Position numbers and translations under genes: made by a program. The notes under the pieces were generated by a model, which was not told the origin of the DNA, did not search any database, and worked only from the letters and a program-made list of their open reading frames with translations. A stretch of 40,979 nucleotides of DNA from Gammaproteobacteria bacterium. GTDB lineage: Bacteria; Pseudomonadota; Gammaproteobacteria; UBA1113. Position 1 is the stretch's first letter; each line of letters begins with the position of its first letter. The DNA lies in the NCBI GenBank assembly GCA_021156165.1, contig JAJNBM010000015.1, positions 1-40,979 on the forward strand, read 5' to 3'. Positions 32,932 through 39,950 of this stretch are shown here, in pieces.

Positions 32932-34407
32932 ATGGCCGCTGTACAACAATCCGCAGAAGCACTTATACAAGAGCGCCGAGCTATTCTGAAAGACTTATTG
33001 GTGATGATAAATAATTATGATAAAGCACGACATGCCGAAGTCGGAGATAAATTTGCAGAAAAAGCTATCTGTTACTTTAATATAATTGCATCACAACAAA
33101 AAAATAAAGCGGATGCTTTGGAGCGTGCCGATTTATTTTTATCGGATTTGGCTCTAGAAACGACATTGTGTATCAAAATTTGCTCCGATGATAACGATAG
33201 AACCAAAAAAATTCTCTCTCTTTACGATGGTTACGAGGAGGCTAGAAAGCTTATAGAAATTATAGATCAGACAGCGCTTGATAAGCAAAGTTTTGTAGAG
33301 CAAATTATTACAGAATTTTGGGGCGGTATACCGACCATAGCTGTACGTCAACAAAATAAAAATATGGCAAAAAAAGTGCCTGCTGAGATAAGGAATTTAG
33401 TAGAAAATGTTTTGACAGAGATAGAGAACTGCCCCAAGGAGAAGCAAACAAAATATGAAGGAGAGTTTAACAGGATCCTAATGGACATACTCAATAATGT
33501 ATCTGAAGCTAATAAACAGAATAAATGTAAAATTGAGCTCACAAAGCTGTCTGTAACCGTGGTGCAAGAGATACGTGAGAATAATAAAAACATGGCAGAG
33601 AAAATGCCTGACGAAACAAAAGTATTAATAAAAAGAATATTGAATGAAATAGATAATGCTCCAAAACAGCATCAATCGAAACATGAACAAAGCCTCAACA
33701 AAATTCTGATCAGTGTAAAAGCGAGAGGATCTGACGCTAATCTGTCTGAAAAGATTGTTCATGATATGCATAAAGAAAATAAAATTATGTTAGCGGAAAT
33801 TAAGGGTAAAATTTTAGGTTCTGCATACGATTCACTAGAACGGTTGCGTCTTAAAATAAACGCGATCCCGCTGGAACAGCGAGGCGAGTATGAGATACAA
33901 TTTAAAAATCGCTTAACTGAAACATTGAATATTGCGTCGGTCTGTAAACAGAAGGAAAAAGAATATAAAACGGCGGTTGCCAACGAAAAATCAAGGCATG
34001 TTTTGCGCATGGTGGCTATTGTGGGTGCGGGTGTTGTTGCTACCATCGGTTTAGCGGCACTTTCTTTTTTTACATTTGGAGCCGCATTACCTCACGCCGT
34101 TTTTTTGGGTGGTTTGGGTCTAACTGCAATGATAAAAACGTTGGAGTATAACGACAATAAAAAGGATAAAAATTTATGGCAGTTGCGCTCAGATAAAAAC
34201 GATTTTATTAAAAAAACTACAGAAAGTGTTGCTAAAGAGAACGAGGACCTTTTACGCGCATTAAATACGTCTACACACAATGCAGAACAACTACCACAGC
34301 CACAGGAGAGTAACAGAGACACAAATAGAAGCGCATTATTTAAGCGACCAACGTCCATGGGTGAGCAAATAGCAACGCCCAATTCCACTAACTTGCGGCA
34401 ACGATAA
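32932..34407 (+). CDS. Unrecognised 491-residue repeat protein with two membrane segments; candidate Dot/Icm effector
   Basis: No known family. Residues 1-135 are helical. Three imperfect repeats of about 65-76 residues follow, each opening NKNMAKKVP (about 142), NKNMAEKMP (about 218) or NKIMLAEIK (about 283) and containing a helix with NVLTEIENCPKEKQTKYEG, RILNEIDNAPKQHQSKHEQ or LKINAIPLEQRGEYEIQFK. A hydrophobic hairpin (about 358-382 and 385-402) predicts membrane insertion; the C terminus is hydrophilic and Gln/Asn/Arg-rich, ending TNLRQR. No signal peptide. The GGGGG before ATG 32932 is a ribosome site. The architecture resembles effectors of Dot/Icm hosts, and icmB is 2.6 kb away, but secretion is inference. 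Confidence 0.75.
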   Translation: MAAVQQSAEALIQERRAILKDLLVMINNYDKARHAEVGDKFAEKAICYFNIIASQQKNKADALERADLFLSDLALETTLCIKICSDDNDRTKKILSLYDGYEEARKLIEIIDQTALDKQSFVEQIITEFWGGIPTIAVRQQNKNMAKKVPAEIRNLVENVLTEIENCPKEKQTKYEGEFNRILMDILNNVSEANKQNKCKIELTKLSVTVVQEIRENNKNMAEKMPDETKVLIKRILNEIDNAPKQHQSKHEQSLNKILISVKARGSDANLSEKIVHDMHKENKIMLAEIKGKILGSAYDSLERLRLKINAIPLEQRGEYEIQFKNRLTETLNIASVCKQKEKEYKTAVANEKSRHVLRMVAIVGAGVVATIGLAALSFFTFGAALPHAVFLGGLGLTAMIKTLEYNDNKKDKNLWQLRSDKNDFIKKTTESVAKENEDLLRALNTSTHNAEQLPQPQESNRDTNRSALFKRPTSMGEQIATPNSTNLRQR

Positions 34408-34490
34408 AAACCTTTTATAGTACGGCACAGTTCCGGATGTTTTTAAATACCGGCCGTTAGTTATTCTGTTTTTAATTTGGAGATTTTTCT

Positions 34491-34814
34491 ATGAAACGCG
34501 TATGGTCTATTTTATCCGCAATGGTATTGGTCGGTATTGCCAGTCTCAGCTTAGCTGCAACCCCAATCAGCAGTACTACAAAACCCGCTCTACTCGTAGA
34601 TGCTCCTACGGCGGCTTCTTCTGCTGCTGCTAATCTGGGCGATGCGGATGCTTCTAGCGCTGACGATACAAGCAGTGATGATGCTGGCGATAATGCAGCC
34701 AGCGACAACAATTTTGATAATGAAGCTTCGCCTAATAGCGATGCATCTATGGATAACAGCGACAATAGCAGTAATACGATAGATAACGATGCTGCTGCTG
34801 ATTCATCTGAATGA
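34491..34814 (+). CDS. Secreted acidic Asp/Ser-rich protein
   Basis: 107 residues. A cleavable signal peptide is visible (MKRVWSILSAMVLVGIASLSLAA), then an almost disordered acidic domain of Asp, Ser, Asn and Ala (DDTSSDDAGDNAASDN). Net charge strongly negative. Likely exported to the periplasm or surface; no enzyme motif. GGAG eight bases before ATG. Low complexity makes homology weak; it could bind cations or be a matrix or adhesion factor. A terminator for the convergent pan genes lies just downstream. Confidence 0.75.
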   Translation: MKRVWSILSAMVLVGIASLSLAATPISSTTKPALLVDAPTAASSAAANLGDADASSADDTSSDDAGDNAASDNNFDNEASPNSDASMDNSDNSSNTIDNDAAADSSE

Positions 34815-34842
34815 TAACAGCGCTGGCGACTAATTGTCCTTT

Positions 34843-34877
34843 ATAAAAACCCCGCGCAGACAAAGCTGCGCGGGGTT
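34843..34877 (-). terminator. Rho-independent terminator of panBC
   Basis: 12-base arms 34848-34859 and 34866-34877 pair perfectly around the 6-base loop ACAAAG. On the minus strand the stem is followed by TTTTTATAA, giving a textbook terminator 6 bases beyond the panC stop; the stem may also serve the plus-strand gene in the opposite direction. Confidence 0.9.
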
Positions 34878-34883
34878 GATAAC

Positions 34884-35651
34884 TCACACTGCAAAATTAT
34901 CGATAAGCCGTATGCCATGACATTCTACTGCCACAAACAAGCGGCCAAAATGTTTTTCTAGATATTCTACAATTAACCCTGCTGCTTCTAAGCGCTGTTG
35001 AATAGCGGCTAAATCATCATAAGATCCACTGCGCAACAATTCAGCAAAACGATGCGCAAGTTTTATTTGTTCTGAATCAAAGCGTTGGTTGCGAGAGCTT
35101 AAGGGTAAGCCCGATGCTTCGCGCATCGTTTCGCAACCGATGACTTCTACGTCTAAAAAATAATTTTTAACCAATTCGCAAATCAGCAGATATTGTTGAA
35201 AATCTTTTTCGCCAAAATAAACGCAAGTGGGTTTTGCCCATTGCAATAATTTCATCACCACGGTTAATACGCCGTTAAAATGTCCGGGACGTACTTTGCC
35301 TTCCATGATTTGACTGGCAGGATGGTGTGTAATGATAGGCATATCGTTGCCATACGGATACATGTCTTTTTCGCTAGGAATAAGCAATGCATCTACATTG
35401 CATTCTTCTGCAATACGACGGTCTGACTCTAAAGTGCGTGGATAATGCTGATAGTCGTTTAAATCGTTAAATTGCGTAGGATTAACGAAAATACTTAACA
35501 CCAAAAAATCATTTTCACGACGCGCTTTTTCTAATAAACTTTTATGCCCTGTATGCAATGCGCCCATGGTGGGCACCAAACCGATGCGCGTTTCTTTGGG
35601 CAAGCCATTTCTAGCATTAAGCCAATCTGCATAGTGTTCATAACTATTCAT
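34884..35651 (-). CDS. panC: Pantothenate synthetase
   Basis: 255 residues from ATG 35651 (MNSYEHYADW), chosen for AGGAG eight bases upstream inside panB; the open frame runs to 35693. Joins pantoate and beta-alanine using ATP. HIGH-like VPTMGALHTGHKSL, FVNPTQFN, VYFGEKDFQQYLL, and the KMSKS-like LSSRNQR. Overlaps the panB stop by eight bases, so translated with panB. Beta-alanine comes from panD at 13 kb. Confidence 0.95.
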   Translation of the reverse strand: MNSYEHYADWLNARNGLPKETRIGLVPTMGALHTGHKSLLEKARRENDFLVLSIFVNPTQFNDLNDYQHYPRTLESDRRIAEECNVDALLIPSEKDMYPYGNDMPIITHHPASQIMEGKVRPGHFNGVLTVVMKLLQWAKPTCVYFGEKDFQQYLLICELVKNYFLDVEVIGCETMREASGLPLSSRNQRFDSEQIKLAHRFAELLRSGSYDDLAAIQQRLEAAGLIVEYLEKHFGRLFVAVECHGIRLIDNFAV

Positions 35652-36435
35652 AAGTAAACTCCTTGGTTGGATATTTTTCTTCTGTGACTTCATGGGCGTA
35701 ACGGTTTAAAGCATCTAAGCAAAGTGTTTTACCAGACATAAACTCTTTAATAAATTTGGCGTTACAATCACTTAAGCCTAAGAGATCTTGTAACACCAAC
35801 ACCTGACCATCGGTATGAGGGCCTGCGCCTATGCCTATCGTTGGAATAGTCAAAGAGTATGTTATGGTTTGTGCTAGGGTTGTCGGAATGCATTCTAAGA
35901 CGATAGAAAATGCCCCCAGCGCTTCTAAGCTTTTGGCATCTTCTATTAATTTTTTTTGCAGTGCTTCTACTCGACCTTGTACCTTAAAGCCACCTAAGCC
36001 ATGTACGTGTTGTGGCATTAAACCCAAATGACCCATGACAGGAATACCCGATTCAACCAAATGATGAATGAGTTGTTCATTGCCGCGCACACCTTCTAAT
36101 TTAACGGCTTGCGCGCCTGCCTGAACCAACGCTTCTACGGTATTTAAACTGTAATCGAGGGATTTTCTATAACTCAGAAAAGGCAAATCGGCAATTAAAA
36201 ATTTTTTTTGATTTAGGCCCTTAGCCACGGCGCGCGTATGCATCACCATCATGTCTAAATTGGCGGGTGTAGTATCGGCGTAGCCATGCATGACAGTAGC
36301 AGCACTATCGCCTACCAGAACCACATCTATATCGCTATCGGCAATAATGCGCGCCCAAGTGTAGTCATAGCAGGTGACCACAGTGATTTTACGCGACTGT
36401 GTTTTAGCTTCTTGAAAGTGATGGATATTTTGCAT
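35644..36435 (-). CDS. panB: 3-methyl-2-oxobutanoate hydroxymethyltransferase (ketopantoate)
   Basis: 263 residues. Adds a hydroxymethyl group from methylene-THF to alpha-ketoisovalerate, first step to pantoate. CYDYTWARIIADSDID, VLVGDSAATVMHGY, LEGVRGNEQ, VMGHLGLMPQ and IGIGAGPHTDGQVLVLQD are diagnostic. Start at ATG 36435 with AGGGG eight bases upstream; a TTG at 36462 in frame is possible. The AGGGGCCCCT palindrome covers the ribosome site. No panE is in the window. Confidence 0.95.
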   Translation of the reverse strand: MQNIHHFQEAKTQSRKITVVTCYDYTWARIIADSDIDVVLVGDSAATVMHGYADTTPANLDMMVMHTRAVAKGLNQKKFLIADLPFLSYRKSLDYSLNTVEALVQAGAQAVKLEGVRGNEQLIHHLVESGIPVMGHLGLMPQHVHGLGGFKVQGRVEALQKKLIEDAKSLEALGAFSIVLECIPTTLAQTITYSLTIPTIGIGAGPHTDGQVLVLQDLLGLSDCNAKFIKEFMSGKTLCLDALNRYAHEVTEEKYPTKEFTYE

Positions 36436-36450
36436 CGTAGGGGCCCCTAA
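36436..36450. repeat. Short CGTAGGGGC-like palindrome at the panB ribosome site
   Basis: AGGGGCCCCT (36439-36448) is a perfect 10-base palindrome that contains the ribosome-binding site of panB and shares CGTAGGGGC with the repeat family elsewhere. It may be chance or a remnant. Confidence 0.35.
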
Positions 36451-36752
36451 AACAATACGCAAGGATCTTGTTATAAAGTGCCGCCGTTGTGGGTACTTGT
36501 CGCATGATCAAGTCCTTAGCATATAAGTAGTTGATAAATAACTTAAAATAGCAATAGGTCACAGCCCATAGGGTCTACGCCTTGCCGGTAGGTATTGTAG
36601 CATTATGGATGGCTAAAAAAAACAAAAGATGGGGTGTTTCCCGCTCTTACATGTTCCGAGGCTTGTTCTGTGGGCTCGCAAGCCCTGTGGCAAAATAGTG
36701 TGTGACCTTTCAGTTCCAGCGACCTATTCAGTGCATTGGGCATAGATCAAGA
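36451..36752. other. Intergenic region upstream of panB
   Basis: About 300 bases between panB and the 3' end of the SGNH gene, both minus strand. It should hold the panB promoter, but no good box pair is seen. A small GGGCT/AGCCC stem lies at 36672-36685. No gene is supported. Confidence 0.4.
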
Positions 36753-37430
36753 CTAAACATCCTTATAAATCCACTTTATTTTCTTAGCTATCTTATCTGC
36801 TATTTTTGCATGAGCGCTACAATCAAAATGCATCCCATCAACGCTAGATGCCAGGATATGCTCTATATCTTCCAGATAAAAACACTTCTTCTCAGTAGAC
36901 AATAAAGAGTATAGAGAGATAAGTTTCTTTGACTTTTCAATAGCCCCTTTAAAAATAGCACATCCATCTTCATCATACAGTTTTTCTATGATTGGCAAAG
37001 GTATGGGTGGCGGGATGATCAAGATAGTAGGAGGAGTTATCCTATCAGGCCCATAAGTCGAATTTTTTATTACATCAATCAGTTCGCCCAACCCTCTCGC
37101 AATATCCTCTGCGTCTCTTTCAAAGAAAGCTTTTAAATCATTTCCCCCCAATGCTAATATCACAAGATCAATAGGGGCATGAGTATACAGGCAGGGCGGC
37201 AAATACCTTTTACCATTCCGATCGGGTTCAATATGATAATCCAGATTAGTTGTTCTGCCATTCAAACCTTCCTCAATAACATAATATTTTTCTCCTAAAT
37301 TATCTTGTAACCTTCCAGTCCAACGTTTATCGCGTGGATAACGTGATATTGTCATGTTATGATCGGTAAGCGGCTGAGGAACATATCCCCAGGTATTAGA
37401 GTCGCCATAGCAAAGTATCGTTTTTTGCAT
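36753..37430 (-). CDS. SGNH/GDSL hydrolase
   Basis: 225 residues. Block I CYGDSNTWGY with Ser11, block II EGLNGRTT, block III LALGGNDLK with Asn97, block V DGMHFDCSAH with Asp198 and His201: all four SGNH blocks are present. No signal peptide, so a cytosolic esterase or lipase-like enzyme of the arylesterase/acyl-CoA thioesterase type; substrate unknown. The DNA around it is degenerate (decayed sequence upstream), hinting at a horizontally acquired gene. No clear ribosome site before the ATG at 37430. Confidence 0.88.
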   Translation of the reverse strand: MQKTILCYGDSNTWGYVPQPLTDHNMTISRYPRDKRWTGRLQDNLGEKYYVIEEGLNGRTTNLDYHIEPDRNGKRYLPPCLYTHAPIDLVILALGGNDLKAFFERDAEDIARGLGELIDVIKNSTYGPDRITPPTILIIPPPIPLPIIEKLYDEDGCAIFKGAIEKSKKLISLYSLLSTEKKCFYLEDIEHILASSVDGMHFDCSAHAKIADKIAKKIKWIYKDV

Positions 37431-38166
37431 TTTAAACCTTAATAAATAAAATTAATGGTACCATTTTCCGATATTGTTATCTATTTGACTAATCGTTTTG
37501 AACATAACAATAAAGAAGTTATCAAATGGCATGAAATTGAGGCTCAAAAAGTGTGGGATATTAAAGCAAACCACGGAATTTTTAATTCAAACTTGGCCTT
37601 GATCTGAGAAAAGAGGGAGCGACCAGCCTCAACTGAGAAATACTCGCCTAATGGAGCAAATAACTCTAGTCGCTTTGTGCATTGTAGTCTTGCTCTACTA
37701 TTAAGTTAAGAGTAGTCGTGTATATTAGCAAGCGAAACAACGGGTTTTTTGTAACGGCTTGATTTCAATGGTAAATGCGAGGGAAAGGAGTTTTAGGGTA
37801 GGCGATCACAGAGTATGATTACCTCGAGGGGAAGTGGTTGCCCGCGCCACTGTTTGAAACGGATACAGATAGAGCGGCATTGATCAACGCCTCCCTTAAG
37901 GTTGTTTCGGATACGGGATAATTTTCTACACGATGTACACCCTCATAGCTGATCCACGGTTTTAAATATTTTGCTTTTAAAATGGTGTTCTCATAGCTAA
38001 GAAATACCCGCACCTGTCATTGTGTGCAAGCGAATAACGGATTGGGAAAAAAGCTGTATGTGGCGGCAATAACGGAATGGTTGAATTGCGACCCTCTTGT
38101 ATTTCGCCTTATTTACGTGCATTATTCGTCTTGAGAAATGTTAATTTAAACTCACTGGAGATAGTA
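37431..38166. other. Gene-poor region with decayed gene remnants
   Basis: About 735 bases lacking an intact gene. It holds an ATPase-family remnant on the minus strand (37819-38013, listed) and an unsupported 50-codon ORF (plus strand, 37455-37607; MVPFSDIVIYLTNRF start) with no ribosome site. The last 60 bases carry the leader of the lipoprotein gene. Confidence 0.5.
37819..38013 (-). pseudogene. Remnant of an AlbA_2/RecG-like putative ATP-binding protein
   Basis: The frame reads LKPWISYEGVHRVENYP and TTLREALINAAL, resembling the region in Schlafen-AlbA_2-type putative DNA-binding/ATPase proteins that precedes a HRDYS-like motif. Here the sequence then diverges (SVSVSNSGAG) and ends after 64 codons, so only a fragment is left. 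Assignment is from recall of the motif. Confidence 0.45.
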
Positions 38167-38817
38167 ATGCAAAAAACAATAAAAACGGTTGTGGTCACTT
38201 TAGCGGTGGCTATAGGTCTTGGGGGTTGTGCTACCAATCCTTATACGGGCGAAAGGCAAGTCAGTGATACCGCTACAGGGGCAGGTATAGGTGCTTTAGT
38301 CGGTGCTGGTACGGGTGCTTTGATCGGTGGCGGCAAAGGTGCGGCTATTGGTGCGGGCGCAGGTGCTTTAGTAGGCGGCGGTGTTGGTTATTATATGGAC
38401 CAAGAAAATGCTAAATTACGCCAAGAACTGGTTGGTACCGGCGTGCAAGTCCAAAAAACACCTGATGGTATTAAATTAGTCATGTCTTCTGATGTTACTT
38501 TCGCTACCAACAGCTCTGATATTAATTCAGGATTCTATCCTACCTTAAATTCAGTGGCTAAGGTATTGAAGGAATACAACAAGACTAATGTGATTGTAAG
38601 TGGTTTTACTGATAACACGGGTAATGCCTCCTACAACCAAAGCCTATCTGAACGGCGTGCGCAAAGCGTGTCTAATTATTTAGCGGGACAAGGCGTTTCA
38701 AGTAATCGCTTGTTTAGCCAAGGTTTTGGCGTACGTAATCCTATTGCCAGCAATGCTACTCCCGAAGGCCGCAGTGCCAATCGTCGCGTAGAAATTATGC
38801 TGCGCCCTAATAAATAA
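38167..38817 (+). CDS. OmpA-family lipoprotein with glycine-zipper (YiaD-like)
   Basis: 216 residues from ATG 38167, GGAG upstream. Lipoprotein signal ending GLGGC with Cys21 as the acylation site, then a glycine-zipper stretch (GIGALVGAGTGALIGGGKG, AAIGAGAGALVGGGVGYYM) and a C-terminal OmpA peptidoglycan-binding domain (TFATNSSDINSG, SGFTDNTGNASYNQ, LSERRAQSVSNYL, GRSANRRVEI). Outer-membrane lipoprotein linking envelope to peptidoglycan, similar to YiaD. Typical length. Followed by a CGTAGGGGC repeat. Confidence 0.94.
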   Translation: MQKTIKTVVVTLAVAIGLGGCATNPYTGERQVSDTATGAGIGALVGAGTGALIGGGKGAAIGAGAGALVGGGVGYYMDQENAKLRQELVGTGVQVQKTPDGIKLVMSSDVTFATNSSDINSGFYPTLNSVAKVLKEYNKTNVIVSGFTDNTGNASYNQSLSERRAQSVSNYLAGQGVSSNRLFSQGFGVRNPIASNATPEGRSANRRVEIMLRPNK

Positions 38818-38834
38818 GTAGGGATGTGCACAGT

Positions 38835-38898
38835 CGCGTAGGGGCAAACCCTTGTGGTTGCCCCTGTTAGGGCATGGCACGGGGCCTGCCCCTACGCG
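38835..38898. repeat. CGTAGGGGC-family palindrome, best copy
   Basis: 64 bases. Twelve-base outer arms CGCGTAGGGGCA (38835-38846) and TGCCCCTACGCG (38887-38898) are exactly complementary; the inside carries further GGTTGCCCC/GGGGCC pairing. Sits between the OmpA-like gene and the FUSC gene, starting 17 bases after the stop. Confidence 0.8.
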
Positions 38899-38930
38899 TT
38901 CTATGCATTTTTAAGTGTGATAAAGTTTTT

Positions 38931-39950
38931 ATGAACAGTGAACGCCTTATACACAGTATTAAAACGGCTATAGCCGTTGCCATTGGCTTTTCTTTAACCC
39001 GTATTGTGAGCTTTGCCTATGCCCAATGGATCATAATTACCATTTTGGTAGTCATGTGCGCGCAAATATATGTAGGCGGGGCCTTGCAAAAAGGGTATCT
39101 GCGCTTCTTGGGAACGCTTTGTGGTTGCTGTATTGCGATTGTTGTTATAGAGCTTTTCCATTCTTCTTGGCTCAGCGTCTGTTTGGCCTTGGTTATCGCC
39201 AGTTTTACGTTCAGCTATATCGCAACTTCCGGTAAAGAAAACTTAAGTTATTTTGGTACCATGGGCGCTGTGACTTTAGCCATCATTTTGTTAGGCAAAA
39301 GCGATTCTTCTTTAAATTACGCGGCATCGCGATTTTTAGAAATCAGTGTCGGTATTCTTATTGCCACCTTAGTATCGCAATTTGTTTTCCCTATTCATGC
39401 CAAAAAGCAGCTGCGTAAAAGCCAAATAGAAACCGTCATTAAGCTAAGGGACTTTTATAATCAAACCTTAGTCATGGGCTTGGCCGAAGTGCAAACAGTC
39501 GATCACCATGACTTAGATGAAGAAATCGTTAAATTATTACTAAAACAACGTCAATTGGCGAAGGACTCGGGACGGGAGCCCTTGGGCGTTGCTTTTAATG
39601 TAGATCATTTTACCCAATCTTTATTTTGTGAACGACAAATATTGCGCGCGATTAATTTTATGCACGTGGCACAGGATAAACTGGGCACTGCCACACTGTC
39701 AGATAAGATGAATCTATTATTAAAAACATTTCATGAAGAAGTGTTGATGGCTTTGGATGCCATGGCTAAAAGCACTCCTGAAAAGGTTAAATTCTTTAAG
39801 CTTCCTTCTTTAGAAGCGATACAACATTTGCGCGCAGATAGCAAAGAGATGTTAGTATTACAGCCTATTTTATATTTAGACGCGCTTATATTTAATGCGG
39901 AAATTATTGTTGAGAATATAGCGCTGCTGGCGAAGTTATATATTGAGTAA
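38931..39950 (+). CDS. FUSC-family inner-membrane protein
   Basis: 339 residues from ATG 38931 (MNSERLIHSIKTA). N-terminal 170 residues have five to six membrane helices with the FUSC pattern (TAIAVAIGFSLTRIV, AQWIIITILVVMCAQIYVGG, RFLGTLCGCCIAIV, FLEISVGILIATLVSQFVFP), as in aromatic-acid exporters and YccS; the C-terminal half is cytoplasmic and helical. Probably an efflux component, substrate unknown. Its stop codon abuts that of parC. Confidence 0.85.
   Translation: MNSERLIHSIKTAIAVAIGFSLTRIVSFAYAQWIIITILVVMCAQIYVGGALQKGYLRFLGTLCGCCIAIVVIELFHSSWLSVCLALVIASFTFSYIATSGKENLSYFGTMGAVTLAIILLGKSDSSLNYAASRFLEISVGILIATLVSQFVFPIHAKKQLRKSQIETVIKLRDFYNQTLVMGLAEVQTVDHHDLDEEIVKLLLKQRQLAKDSGREPLGVAFNVDHFTQSLFCERQILRAINFMHVAQDKLGTATLSDKMNLLLKTFHEEVLMALDAMAKSTPEKVKFFKLPSLEAIQHLRADSKEMLVLQPILYLDALIFNAEIIVENIALLAKLYIE

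Noticed and set aside
37455..37607. 50-codon plus-strand ORF
   Set aside because: No ribosome site and no family; in a decayed region where short ORFs are expected.
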